From positions 8,727,420 through 8,791,419 of the forward strand of contig CM050673.1 of NCBI GenBank assembly GCA_027574665.1: a stretch of DNA of 64,000 bases, read 5' to 3'. Made by a program: the position numbers and the translations under genes. The notes below the pieces were generated by a model, which was not told where the DNA came from, did not search any database, and saw nothing but the letters and a program-made list of their open reading frames with translations. Below are positions 25,461 to 38,429 of the stretch, piece after piece. Position 1 is the first letter of the stretch. Each line of letters opens with the position of its first letter. Origin of the DNA: Rhynochetos jubatus. Lineage: Eukaryota > Chordata > Aves > Eurypygiformes > Rhynochetidae.

Positions 25461-26506
25461 TTGGGCTGGAGCTTCTCGTGGTTTGAGGCCTGGCTTGCTC
25501 CACCCCCTGCTCTTGAGATTCTCCCGGATGTGGGCTGCATTTTGGCTGCCTTTTGGGCTGGAGCTTCTCGTGGTTTGAGGCCTGGCTTGCTCCACCCCCT
25601 GCTCTTGAGATTCTCCCGGATATGGCCTGCATTTTGTCTGATTCTTGGGCTGGAGCTTCTCGTGGTTTGAGGCCTGGCTTGCTCCACCCCCTGCTCTTGA
25701 GATTCTCCCGGAGGTGGGCTGGACTTTAGCTGCCTTTTGGGCTGGAGATTCTCGTTGTTTGAGGCCTGCCTTGCTCCACCCCCTGCTCTTGAGATTCTCC
25801 CGGAGGTGGGCTGGACTTTAGCTGCATTTTGAGCTGGAGCTTCTCGTGGTTTGAGGCCTGGCTTGCTCCACCCCCTGCTCTTGAGATTCTCCCGGATGTG
25901 GGCTGCATTTTGGCTGCCTTTTGGGCTGGAGCTTCTCGTGGTTTGAGGCCTGGCTTGCTCCAGCCCCTGCTCTTGAGATTCTCACGGATGTGGGCTTTCT
26001 TTTGGCTGCATTTTGGGCTGGAGCTTCTCATGGTTTGAGGCCTGGCTTGCTCCAGCCCCTGCTCTTCATATTCTCCCGGATGTGGGCTGCATTTTGGCTG
26101 CCTTTTGGGCTGGAGCTTCTCGTGGTTTGAGGCCTGGCTTGCTCCACCCCCTGCTCTTGAGCTTCTCCCGGATGTGGGCTGCATTTTGGCTGCCTTTTGG
26201 GCTGGAGCTTCTCGTTGTTTGGGGCATGGCTTGCTCCACCCCCTGGTTTTGAAATTCTCCCGGATTTGGGCTGGACTTTGGCTGCATTTTGGGCTGGAGC
26301 TTCTCGTGGTTTGAGGCCTGCCTTCCTCCAACCCCTGCTCTTGATATTCTCCCAGATGTGGGCTGCATTTTTGCTGCAATTTCGGCTGGAGCTTCTAGTG
26401 GTTTGAGGCCTGGCTTGCTCCACCAACTTCTCTTGATATTCTCCCGGATGTGGGCTGCATTTTGGCTGCCTTTTGGGCTGGAGCTTCTCGTGGTTTGAGG
26501 CCTGGC
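25461..26506 (+). repeat. distant third copy of the 8-monomer block
   Basis: This region matches 16,998-18,043 at an offset of 8,463 bp (92 monomers minus one base). The match includes the upstream GGATATGGCCTGC with GTCTGATTCTTGG monomer and the same eight-monomer series. One monomer is replaced by the GTTGTTTGGGGCATGG class near 26,215, which suggests local conversion after duplication. Confidence 0.85.
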
Positions 26507-29500
26507 TTGCTCCACCGTCTGCTCTTGAGATTCTTCCGGAGGTGGGCTGCATTTTGGCTGCCTTTTGGGCTGGAGATTCTCGTTGTTTGAGGCCTGCCTT
26601 GCTCCACCCCCTGCTCTTGAGATTCTCCCGGAGGTGGGCTGGACTTTAGCTGCATTTTGAGCTGGAGCTTCTCGTGGTTTGAGGCCTGGCTTGCTCCACC
26701 CCCTGCTCTTGAGATTCTCCCGGATGTGGGCTGCATTTTGGCTGCCTTTTGGGCTGGAGCTTCTCGTGGTTTGGGGCCTGGCTTGCTCCACCGTCTGCTC
26801 TTGATATTCTCCAAGATGTGGGCTGCATTTTGACTTCCTTTTGGGCTGGAGCTTCTCAAGGTTTGAGGCCTGGCTTGCTCCACCCCCTGCTCTTGAGATT
26901 CTCCCAGGTGTGGGCTGGATTTTCGCTGCCCTTTGGGCTGGAGATTCTCGTGATTTGAGGCCTGGCTTGCTCCACCCCCTGCTCTTGAGATTCTCCCGGA
27001 GGTGGGCTGGATTTTGGCTGCCTTTTGGGCTGGAGCTTCTCGTGGTTTGAGGCCTGGCTTGCTCCACCCCCTGCTCTTGAGATTCTCCCGGAGGTGGGCT
27101 GCATTTTGGCTGCCTTTTGGGCTGGAGCTTCTCGTGGTTTGAGGCCTGGCTTGCTCCACCCCCTGCTCTTGAGATTCTCCCGGAGGTGGGCTGCATTTTG
27201 GCTGCCTTTTGGGCTGGAGCTTCTCGTGGTTTGAGGCCTGGCTTGCTCCACCCCCTGCTCTTGAGATTCTCCCTGAGGTGGGCTTCATTTTGGCTGCCTA
27301 TTGGGCTGGAGCTTCTCATGGTTTGAGGCCTGGCTTGCTCCACACCCTGCTCTTGAGATTTTCCCGGATGTGAGCTGGATTTTGGCTGCCTTTTGAACTG
27401 GAGCTTCCCGTGGTTTGAGGCCTGGCTTGCTCCACCAACTTCTCTTGATATTCTCCCAGAATTGCGCTGGATTTTAGCTGCCTTTTGGGCTGGAGCTTCT
27501 CGTTGTTTGGGGCATGGCTGGCTCCACCCCCTGCTCTTGAGATTCTCCCGGATGTGGGCTGCATTTTGGTTGCCCTTTGGGCTGGAGCTTCTCGTGGTTT
27601 GAGGCCTGGCTTGCTCCACCCCCTGCTCTTGAGATTCTCCCAGATGTGGGCTGCATTTTGGCTGCCTTTTGGGCTGGAGCTTCTCGTGGTTTGAGGCCTG
27701 GCTTGCTCCAGCCCCTGCTCTTGAGATTCTCCCGGATGTGGGCTGCATTTTGGCTGCCTTTTGGGCTGGAGCTTCTCGTGGTTTGAGGCCAGGCTTGCTC
27801 CACCCCCTGCTCTTGATATTCTCCCGGATGTGGGCTGCATTTTGGCTGTCTTTTGGGCTGGAACTTCTCATGCTTTGAGGCCTGGCTTGCTCCACCCCCT
27901 GCTTTTAATATTCTCCCGGATGTGGGCTGCATTTTGGCTGCCTTTTGGGCTGGAGATTCTCGTGGTTTGAGGCCTGGCTTGCTCCACCCCCTGCTCTTGA
28001 GATTCTCCCGGAGCTGGGCTGAATTTTGGCTGCCTTTTGGGCTGGAGCTTCTCGTTGTTTGGGGCATGGCTGGCTCCACCCCCTGCTCTTGAGATTCTCA
28101 CGGATGTGGGCTTTCTTTTGGCTGCCTTTTGGGCTGGAGCTTCTCGAGGTTTGAGGCCTGGCTTGCTCCACCCCCTGGTTTTGAAATTCTCCCGGATTTG
28201 GGCTGGAGTTTGGCTGCATTTTGGGCTGGAGCTTCTCGTGGTTTGAGGCCTGCCTTCCTCCAAACCCTGCTCTTGATATTCTCCCAGATGTGGGCTGCAT
28301 TTTTGCTGCAATTTCGGCTGGAGCTTCTCGTGGTTTGAGGCCTGCCTTCCTCCACCCCCTGCTCTTGATATTCTCCCGGATGTGGGCTGCATTTTGGCTG
28401 CCTTTTGGGCTGGAGCTTCTCATGGTTTGAGGCCTGGCTTGCTCCAGCCCCTGCTCTTGAGATTCTCCCGGAGGTGGGCTGCATTTTGGCTGCCTTTTGG
28501 GCTGGAGATTCTCGTTGTTTGAGGCCTGCCTTGCTCCACCCCCTGCTCTTGAGATTCTCCCGGAGGTGGGCTGGACTTTAGCTGCATTTTGAGCTGGAGC
28601 TTCTCGTGGTTTGAGGCCTGGCTTGCTCCACCGTCTGCTCTTGATATTCTCCAAGATGTGGGCTGCATTTTGACTTCCTTTTGGGCTGGAGCTTCTCAAG
28701 GTTTGAGGCCTGGCTTGCTCCACCCCCTGCTCTTGAGATTCTCCCAGGTGTGGGCTGGATTTTCGCTGGCCTTTGGGCTGGAGATTCTCGTGGTTTGAGG
28801 CCTGGCTTGCTCCACCCCCTGCTCTTGAGATTCTCCCGGAGGTGGGCTGGATTTTGGCTGCCTTTTGGGCTGGAGCTTCTCGTGGTTTGAGGCCTGGCTT
28901 GCTCCACCCCCTGCTCTTGAGATTCTCCCGGAGGTGGGCTGCATTTTGGCTGCCTTTTGGGCTGGAGCTTCTCGTGGTTTGAGGCCTGGCTTGCTCCACC
29001 CCCTGCTCTTGAGATTCTCCCGGAGGTGGGCTGCATTTTCACTGCCTTTTGGGCTGGAGCTTTTCGTGGTTTGAGGCCTGGCTTGCTCCACCCCCTGCTC
29101 TTGAGATTCTCCCTGAGGTGGGCTTCATTTTGGCTGCCTATTGGGCTGGAGCTTCTCATGGTTTGAGGCCTGGCTTGCTCCAACCCCTGCTCTTGAGATT
29201 CTCCCGGATGTGAGCTGGATTTTGGCTGCCTTTTGAACTGGAGCTTCCCGTGGTTTGAGGCCTGGCTTGCTCCACCAACTTCTCTGGATATTCTCCCAGA
29301 ATTGCGCTGGATTTTAGCTGCATTTTGGGCTGGAGCTTCTCGTTGTTTGGGGCATGGCTGGCTCCACCCCCTGCTCTTGAGATTCTCCCGGATGTGGGCT
29401 GCATTTTGGTTGCCCTTTGGGCTGGAGCTTCTCGTGGTTTGAGGCCTGGCTTGCTCCACCCCCTGCTCTTGAGATTCTCCCAGATGTGGGCTGCATTTTG

Positions 29501-31484
29501 GCTGCCTTTTGGGCTGGAGCTTCTCGTGGTTTGAGGCCTGGCTTGCTCCACCCCCTGCTCTTGAGGTTCTCACGGATGTGGGCTGTCTTTTGGCTGCATT
29601 TTGGGCTGGAGCTTCTCGTGGTTTGAGGCCTGGCTTGCTCCAGCCCCTGCTCTTGAGGTTCTCACGGATGTGGGCTGTCTTTTGGCTCCATTTTGGGCTG
29701 GAGCTTCTCGAGGTTTGAGGCCTGGCTTGCTCCACCCCCTGCTCTTGAGATTCTCCCGGATGTGGGCTGCATTTTGGCTGCCTTTTGGGCTGGAGATTCT
29801 CTTTGTTTGAGGCCTGCCTTGCTCCACCCCCTGCTCTTGAGATTCTCCTGGAGGTGGGCTGCATTTTGGCTGCGTTTTGAGCTGGAGCTTCTCGTGGTTT
29901 GAGGCCTGGCTTGCTCCACCCCCTGCTCTTGAGATTCTCCCGGATGTGGGCTGCATTTTGGCTGCCTTTTGGGCTGGAGCTTCTCGTGGTTTGAGGCCTG
30001 GCTTGCTCCACCCCCTGCTCTTGAGATTCTCCCGGAGGTGGGCTGCATTTTGGCTGCCTTTTGGGCTGGAGATTCTCGTTGTTTGAGGCCTGCCTTGCTC
30101 CACCCCCTGCTCTTGAGATTCTCCCGGAGGTGGACTGGACTTTAGCTGCATTTTGAGCTGGAGCTTCTCGTGGTTTGAGGCCTGCCTTGCTCCACCCCCT
30201 GCTCTTGAGATTCTCCAAGATGTGGGCTGCATTTTGACTTCCTTTTGGGCTGGAGCTTCTCAAGGTTTGAGGCCTGGCTTGCTCCACCCCCTGCTCTTGA
30301 GATTCTTCCGGAAGTGGGCTGCATTTTCGCTGCCCTTTGGGCTGGAGATTCTCGTGGTTTGAGGCCTGGCTTGCTCCACCCCCTGCTCTTGAGATTCTCC
30401 CGGAGGTGGGCTGGATTTTGGCTGCCTTTTGGGCTGGAGCTTCTCGTGGTTTGAGGCCTGGCTTGCTCCACCCCCTGCTCTTGAGATTCTCCCGGAGATG
30501 GGCTGCATTTTGGCTGCCTTTTGGGCTGGAGCTTCTCGTGGTTTGAGGCCTGGCTTGCTCCACCCCCTGCTCTTGAGATTCTCCCGGAGGTGGGCTGCAT
30601 TTTGGCTGCCTTTTGGGCTGGAGCTTCTCGTGGTTTGAGGCCTGGCTTGCTCCACCCCCTGCTCTTGAGATTCTCCCTGAGGTGGGCTTCATTTTGGCTG
30701 CCTATTGGGCTGGAGCTTCTCATGGTTTGAGGCCTGGCTTGCTCCACACCCTGCTCTTGAGATTCTCCCAGGTGTGGGCTGCATTTTCGCTGCCTTTTGA
30801 AGTGGAGCTTCCCGTGGTTTGAGGCCTGGCTTACTCCACCAACTTCTCTTGATATTCTCCCAGAATTGCGCTGGATTTTAGCTGCATTTTGGGCTGGAGC
30901 TTCTCGTTGTTTGGGGCATGGCTGGCTCCACCCCCTGCTCTTGAGATTCTCCCGGATGTGGGCTGCATTTTGGTTGCTCTTTGGGCTGGAGCTTCTCGTG
31001 ATTTGAGGCCTGCCTTCCTCCAACCCCTGCTCTTGAGATTCTCCCAGATGTGGGCTGCATTTTGGCTGCCTTTTGGGCTGGAGCTTCTCGTGGTTTGAGG
31101 CCTGGCTTGCTCCAGCCCCTGCTCTTGAGATTCTCACGGATGTGGGCTGCATTTTGGCTGTTTTTTGGGCTGGAGCTTCTCGTGGTTTGAGGCCTGGCTT
31201 GCTCCACCCCCTGCTCTTGATATTCTCCCGGATGTGGGCTGCATTTTGGCTGCCTTTTGGGCTGGAGCTTCTCGTGGTTTGAGGCCTGGCTTGCTCCACC
31301 CCCTGCTCTTGAGATTCTCCCGGAGGTGGGCTGCTTTTTGGCTGCTTTTTGGGCTGGAAATTCTCGTGGTTTGGGGCCTGGCTTGCTCCACCCCCTGCCC
31401 TTGATATTTTCCCGGATGTGGGCTGCATTTTGGCTGCTTTTTGGTCTGGAGCTTCTCATGTTTTGAGGCCTGGCTTGCTCCACC

Positions 31485-32588
31485 CCCTGCTCTTGAGATT
31501 CTCCCGGATGTGGGCTGCATTTTGGCTGCCTTTTGGGCTGGAGCTTCTCGTGGTTTGAGGCCTGGCTTGCTCCACTCCCTGCCCATGATATTCTCCCGGA
31601 TGTGGGCTGAATTTTGGCTGCCTTTTGGGCTGGAGCTTCTCGTGGTTTGAGGCCTGGCTTGCTCCACCCCCTGCTCTTGAGATTCTCCCGGATGTGGGCT
31701 GCATTTTGGCTGCCTTTTGGGCTGGAGCTTCTCGTGGTTTGAGGCCTGGCTTGCTCCACCCCCTGCTCTTGAGATTCTCCCGGATATGGCCTGCATTTTG
31801 TCTGATTCTTGGGCTGGAGCTTCTCGTGGTTTGAGGCCTGGCTTGCTCCACCCCCTGCTCTTGAGATTCTCCCGGAGGTGGGCTGGACTTTAGCTGCCTT
31901 TTGGGCTGGAGATTCTCGTTGTTTGAGGCCTGCCTTGCTCCACCCCCTGCTCTTGAGATTCTCCCGGAGGTGGGCTGGACTTTAGCTGCATTTTGAGCTG
32001 GAGCTTCTCGTGGTTTGAGGCCTGGCTTGCTCCACGCCCTGCTCTTGAGATTCTCCCGGATGTGGGCTGCATTTTGGCTGCCTTTTGGGCTGGAGCTTCT
32101 CGTGGTTTGAGGCCTGGCTTGCTCCACTCCCTGCCCATGATATTCTCCCGGATGTGGGCTGAATTTTGGCTGCCTTTTGGGCTGGAGCTTCTCGTGGTTT
32201 GAGGCCTGGCTTGCTCCACCCCCTGCTCTTGAGATTCTCCCGGATGTGGGCTGCATTTTGGCTGCCTTTTGGGCTGGAGCTTCTCGTGGTTTGAGGCCTG
32301 GCTTGCTCCACCCCCTGCTCTTGAGATTCTCCCGGATATGGCCTGCATTTTGTCTGATTCTTGGGCTGGAGCTTCTCGTGGTTTGAGGCCTGGCTTGCTC
32401 CACCCCCTGCTCTTGAGATTCTCCCGGAGGTGGGCTGGACTTTAGCTGCCTTTTGGGCTGGAGATTCTCGTTGTTTGAGGCCTGCCTTGCTCCACCCCCT
32501 GCTCTTGAGATTCTCCCGGAGGTGGGCTGGACTTTAGCTGCATTTTGAGCTGGAGCTTCTCGTGGTTTGAGGCCTGGCTTGCTCCAGC
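31485..32588 (+). repeat. 6-monomer (552-bp) tandem duplication
   Basis: 31,485-32,036 recurs at 32,037-32,588 with a 552-bp shift and almost no differences. The series is a standard monomer, a CCACTCCCTGCCCATGATATTC monomer with GGGCTGAATTTTGG, two standard monomers, the GGATATGGCCTGC with GTCTGATTCTTGG monomer, and two GACTTTAGCTGC monomers with GTTGTTTGAGGCCTGCC between them. The near-identity points to a very recent event. Confidence 0.93.
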
Positions 32589-34108
32589 CCCTGCTCTTGA
32601 GATTCTCCCGGATGTGGGCTTTCTTTTGGCTGCATTTTGGGGTGGAGCTTCTCATGGTTTGAGGCCTGGCTTGCTCCACCCCCTGCTCTTGAGATTCTCC
32701 CGGATGTGGGCTGCATTTTGGCTGCCTTTTGGGATGGAGCTTCTCGTGGTTTGAGGCCTGGCTTGCTCCACCCCCTGTTCTTGAGCTTCTCCCGGATGTG
32801 GGCTGCATTTTGGCTGCCTTTTGGGCTGGAGCTTCTCGTGGTTTGAGGCCTGCCTTCCTCCAACACCTGCTCTTGATATTCTCCCAGATGTGGGCTGCAT
32901 TTTTGCTGCAATTTCGGCTGGAGCTTCTAGTGGTTTGAGGCCTGGCTTGATCCACCAACTTCTCTTGATATTCTCCCAGAATTGCGCTGGATTTTAGCTG
33001 CCTTTTGGGCTGGAGCTTCTCGTGGTTTGAGGCCTGCCTTCCTCCACCCCCTGCTCTTCACATTCTCCCGGATGTGGGCTGCATTTTGGCTGCCTTTTGG
33101 GCTGGAGCTTCTCGTGGTTTGAGGCCTGGCTTGCTCCACCGTCTGCTCTTGAGATTCTCCCGGAGGTGGGCTGCATTTTGGCTGCCTTTTGGGCTGGAGA
33201 TTCTCGTTGTTTGAGGCCTGGCTTGCTCCACCCCCTGCTCTTGAGATTCTCCCGGAGGTGGGCTGGACTTTAGCTGCATTTTGAGCTGGAGCTTCTCGTG
33301 GTTTGAGGCCTGGCTTGCTCCAACCCCTGCTCTTGAGATTCTCCCGGATGTGGGCTGAATTTTGGCTGCCTTTTGGGCTGGAGCTTCTCGTGGTTTGAGG
33401 CCTGGCTTGCTCCACCGTCTGCTCTTGATATTCTCCAAGATGTGGGCTGCATTTTGACTTCCTTTTGGGCTGGAGCTTCTCAAGGTTTGAGGCCTGGCTT
33501 GCTCCACCCCCTGCTCTTGAGATTCTCCCAGGTGTGGGCTGGATTTTCGCTGCCCTTTGGGCTGGAGATTCTCGTGGTTTGAGGCCTGGCTTGCTCCACC
33601 CCCTGCTCTTGAGATTCTCCCGGAGGTGGGCTGGATTTTGGCTGCCTTTAGGGCTGGAGCTTCTCGTGGTTTGAGGCCTGGCTTGCTCCACCCCCTGCTC
33701 TTGAGATTCTCCCGGAGGTGGGCTGCATTTTGGCTGCCTTTTGGGCTGGAGCTTCTCGTGGTTTGAGGCCTGGCTTGCTCCACCCCCTGCTCTTGAGATT
33801 CTCCCGGAGGTGGGCTGCATTTTGGCTGCCTTTTGGGCTGGAGCTTCTCGTGGTTTGAGGCCTGGCTTGCTCCACCCCCTGCTCTTGAGATTCTCCCTGA
33901 GGTGGGCTTCATTTTGGCTGCCTATTGGGCTGGAGCTTCTCATGGTTTGAGGCCTGGCTTGCTCCACACCCTGCTCTTGAGATTCTCCCGGATGTGAGCT
34001 GGATTTTGGCTGCCTTTTGAACTGGAGCTTCTCGTGGTTTGAGGCCTGGCTTGCTCCACCAACTTCTCTTGATATTCTCCCAGAATTGCGCTGGATTTTA
34101 GCTGCCTT

Positions 34109-36776
34109 TTGGGCTGGAGCTTCTCGTGGTTTGAGGCCTGGCTTGCTCCACCCCCTGCTCTTGAGATTCTCCCAGGTGTGGGCTGGATTTTCGCTGGCCT
34201 TTGGGCTGGAGATTCTCGTGGTTTGAGGCCTGGCTTGCTCCACCCCCTGCTCTTGAGATTCTCCCGGAGGTGGGCTGGATTTTGGCTGCCTTTTGGGCTG
34301 GAGCTTCTCGTGGTTTGAGGCCTGGCTTGCTCCACCCCCTGCTCTTGAGATTCTCCCGGAGGTGGGCTGCATTTTGGCTGCCTTTTGGCCTGGAGCTTCT
34401 CGTGGTTTGAGGCCTGGCTTGCTCCACCCCCTGCTCTTGAGATTCTCCCGGAGGTGGGCTGCATTTTCACTGCCTTTTGGGCTGGAGCTTTTCGTGGTTT
34501 GAGGCCTGGCTTGCTCCACCCCCTGCTCTTGAGATTCTCCCTGAGGTGGGCTTCATTTTGGCTGCCTATTGGGCTGGAGCTTCTCATGGTTTGAGGCCTG
34601 GCTTTCTCCACACCCTGCTCTTGAGATTCTCCCGGATGTGAGCTGCATTTTGGCTGCCTTTTGAACTGGAGCTTCCCGTGGTTTGAGGCCTGGCTTGCTC
34701 CACCAACTTCTCTTGATATTCTCCCAGAATTGCGCTGGATTTTAGCTGCCTTTTGGGCTGGAGCTTCTCGTTGTTTGGGGCATGGCTGGCTCCACCCCCT
34801 GCTCTTGAGATTCTCCCGGATGTGGGCTGCATTTTGGTTGCCCTTTGGGCTGGAGCTTCTCGTGGTTTGAGGCCTGGCTTGCTCCACCCCCTGCTCTTGA
34901 GATTCTCCCAGATGTGGGCTGCATTTTGGCTGCCTTTTGGGCTGGAGCTTCTCGTGGTTTGAGGCCTGGCTTGCTCCAGCCCCTGCTCTTGAGATTCTCA
35001 CGGATGTGGGCTGGATTTTGGCTCCCTTTTGGGCTGGAGCTTCTCGAGGTTTGAGGCCTGGCTTGCTCCACCCCCTGCTCTTGATATTCTCCCGGATGTG
35101 GGCTGCATTTTGGCTGCCTTTTGGGCTGGAGCTTCTCGTGGTTTGAGGCCTGGCTTGCTCCACCCCCTGCTTTTGATATTCTCCCGGATGTGGGCTGCAT
35201 TTTGGCTGCCTTTTGGGCTGGAGCTTCTCGTGGTTTGAGGCCTGGCTTGCTCCACCCCCTGCTCTTGAGATTCTCCCAGATGTGGGCTGAATTTTGGCTG
35301 CCTTTTGGGCTGGAGCTTCTCGTTGTTTGGGGCATGGCTGGCTCCACCCCCTGCTCTTGAGATTCTCACGGATGTGGGCTTTCTTTTGGCTGCATTTTGG
35401 GCTGGAGCTTCTCATGGTTTGAGGCCTGGCTTGCTCCACCCCCTGCTCTTGAGATTCTCCCGGATGTGGGCTGCATTTTGGCTGCCTTTTTGGCTGGAGC
35501 TTCTCGTGGTTTGAGGCCTGGCTTGCTCCACCCCCTGGTTTTGAAATTCTCCCGGATTTGGGCTGGAGTTTGGCTGCATTTTGGGCTGGAGCTTCTCGTG
35601 GTTTGAGGCCTGCCTTCCTCCAACCCCTGCTTTTGATATTCTCCCGGATGTGGGCTGCATTTTGGCTGCCTTTTGGGCTGGAGCTTCTCGTGGTTTGAGG
35701 CCTGGCTTGCTCCACCCCCTGCTCTTGAGATTCTCCCAGGTGTGGGCTGGATTTTCGCTGGCCTTTGGGCTGGAGATTCTCGTGGTTTGAGGCCTGGCTT
35801 GCTCCACCCCCTGCTCTTGAGATTCTCCCGGATGTGGGCTGCATTTTGGCTGCCTGTTGGGCTGGAGCTTCTCGTGGTTTGAGGCCTGGCTTGCTCCACC
35901 CCCTGCTCTTGAGATTCTCCCGGAGGTGGGCTGCATTTTGGCTGCCTTTTGGCCTGGAGCTTCTCGTGGTTTGAGGCCTGGCTTGCTCCACCCCCTGCTC
36001 TTGAGATTCTCCCGGAGGTGGGCTGCATTTTCACTGCCTTTTGGGCTGGAGCTTTTCGTGGTTTGAGGCCTGGCTTGCTCCACCCCCTGCTCTTGAGATT
36101 CTCCCTGAGGTGGGCTTCATTTTGGCTGCCTATTGGGCTGGAGCTTCTCATGGTTTGAGGCCTGGCTTTCTCCACACCCTGCTCTTGAGATTCTCCCGGA
36201 TGTGAGCTGCATTTTGGCTGCCTTTTGAACTGGAGCTTCCCGTGGTTTGAGGCCTGGCTTGCTCCACCAACTTCTCTTGATATTCTCCCAGAATTGCGCT
36301 GGATTTTAGCTGCCTTTTGGGCTGGAGCTTCTCGTTGTTTGGGGCATGGCTGGCTCCACCCCCTGCTCTTGAGATTCTCCCGGATGTGGGCTGCATTTTG
36401 GTTGCCCTTTGGGCTGGAGCTTCTCGTGGTTTGAGGCCTGGCTTGCTCCACCCCCTGCTCTTGAGATTCTCCCAGATGTGGGCTGCATTTTGGCTGCCTT
36501 TTGGGCTGGAGCTTCTCGTGGTTTGAGGCCTGGCTTGCTCCAGCCCCTGCTCTTGAGATTCTCACGGATGTGGGCTGGATTTTTTCTCCCTTTTGGGCTG
36601 GAGCTTCTCGAGGTTTGAGGCCTGGCTTGCTCCACCCCCTGCTCTTGATATTCTCCCGGATGTGGGCTGCATTTTGGCTGCCTTTTGGGCTGGAGCTTCT
36701 CGTGGTTTGAGGCCTGGCTTGCTCAACCCCCTGCTCTTGATATTCTCCCGGATGTGGGCTGCATTTTGGCTGCCTT
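34109..36776 (+). repeat. 17-monomer (1,564-bp) period higher-order repeat
   Basis: 34,109-35,212 recurs at 35,673-36,776, an offset of 1,564 bp. Shared variants are CCCAGGTGTGGGCTGG with TTCGCTGGCC, GGCCTGGAGC, TTTTCACTGCC, CTTTTCGTGG, the CTGAGGTGGGCTTC monomer, GGCTTTCTCCACACCC, the GAACTGG module, GTTGCCCTTTGGG, and CACGGATGTGGGCTGG. The intervening 35,213-35,672 is a different series that carries the GTTTTGAAATTC monomer. Confidence 0.88.
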
Positions 36777-38429
36777 TTGGGCTGGAGCTTCTCATGCTTT
36801 GAGGCCTGGCTTGCTCCACCCCCTGCTCTTGATATTCTCCCGGAGGTGGGCTGCATTTTGGCTGCCTTTTTGCTGGAGATTCTATTTGTTTCAGGCCTGC
36901 CTTGCTCCACCCCCTGCTCTTGAGATTGTCCTGGAGGTGGGCTGGACTTTAGCTGCATTTTGGGCTGGAGCTTCTCGTGGTTTGAGGCCTGCCTTCCTCC
37001 AACCCCTGCTCTTGATATTCTCCCAGATGTGGGCTGCATTTCTGCTGCAATCTCGGCTGGAGCTTCTAGTGGTTTGAGGCCTGGCTTGCTCCACCAACTT
37101 CTCTTGATATTCTCCCAGAATTGCACTGGATTTTAGCTGCCTTTTGGGCTGGAGCTTCTCGTGGTTTGAGGCCTGGCTTGCTCCACCCCCTGCTCTTGAT
37201 ATTCTCCCGGATGTGGGCTGCATTTTGGCTGCCTTTTGGGCTGGAGCTTCTCGTGGTTTGAGGCCTGGCTTGCTCCACCGTCTGCTCTTGAGATTCTCCC
37301 GGATGTGGGCTGCATTTTGGCTGCCTTTTGGGCTGGAGATTCTCGTTGTTTGAGGCCTGCCTTGCTCCACCCCCTGCTCTTGAGATTCTCCCGGAGGTGG
37401 GCTGGACTTTAGCTGCATTTTGAGCTGGAGCTTCTCGTGGTTTGAGGCCTGGCTTGCTCCACCCCCTGCTCTTGAGATTCTCCCGGATGTGGGCTGCATT
37501 TTGGCTGTCTTTTGGGCTGGAGCTTCTCGTGGTTTGGGGCCTGGCTTGCTCCACCGTCTGCTCTTGATATTCTCACGGAGGTGGGCTGGATTTTGGCTGC
37601 CTTTTGGGCTGGAGCTTCTCGTGGTTTGAGGCCTGGCTTGCTCCACCCCCTGCTCTTGAGATTCTCCCGGAGGTGGGCTGCATTTTGGCTGCCTTTTGGG
37701 CTGGAGCTTCTCGTGGTTTGAGGCCTGGCTTGCTCCACCCCCTGCTCTTGAGATTCTCCCGGAGGTGGGCTGCATTTTGGCTGCCTTTTGGGCTGGAGCT
37801 TCTCGTGGTTTGAGGCCTGGCTTGCTCCACCCCCTGCTCTTGAGATTCTCCCTGAGGTGGGCTTCATTTTGGCTGCCTATTGGGCTGGAGCTTCTCATGG
37901 TTTGAGGCCTGGCTTGCTCCACACCCTGCTCTTGAGATTCTCCTGGATGTGAGCTGGATTTTGGCTGCCTTTTGAACTGGAGCTTCCCGTGGTTTGAGGC
38001 CTGGCTTGCTCCACCAACTTCTCTTGATATTCTCCCAGAATTGCGCTGGATTTTAGCTGCCTTTTGGGCTGGAGCTTCTCGTTGTTTGGGGCATGGCTGG
38101 CTCCACCCCCTGCTCTTGAGATTCTCCCGGATGTGGGCTGCATTTTGGTTGCCCTTTGGGCTGGAGCTTCTCGTGGTTTGAGGCCTGCCTTGCTCCACCC
38201 CCTGCTCTTGAGATTCTCCCAGATGTGGGCTGCATTTTGGCTGCCTTTTGGGCTGGAGCTTCTCGAGGTTTGAGGCCTGGCTTGCTCCACCCCCTGCTCT
38301 TGATATTCTCCCGGATGTGGGCTGCATTTTGGCTGCCTTTTGGGCTGGAGCTTCTTGTAGTTTGAGGCCTGGCTTGCTCCACCCCCTGCTCTTGATATTC
38401 TCCCGGATGTGGGCTGCATTTTGGCTGAA

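Larger units (their letters stand above)
12124..37980 (+). repeat. recurrent higher-order module, twelve anchors
   Basis: The monomer with TTTTGAACTGG and CTTCCCGTGG, followed by the CCACCAACTTCTCTTG monomer, recurs with this motif starting near 12,124, 15,896, 19,575, 22,979, 25,279, 27,395, 29,235, 30,799, 34,019, 34,663, 36,227 and 37,974. At 30,799 it reads AAGTGG. From 22,979 to 36,227 the successive spacings are 25, 23, 20, 17, 35, 7 and 17 monomers exactly; the others are whole monomers within one base. Most copies share flanks: upstream, three or four GAGGTGGG monomers, then a CTGAGGTGGGCTTC monomer with CCTATTGGG; downstream, the GTTGTTTGGGGCATGG monomer. The module is the main repeating theme of the central domain. 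Confidence 0.88.
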
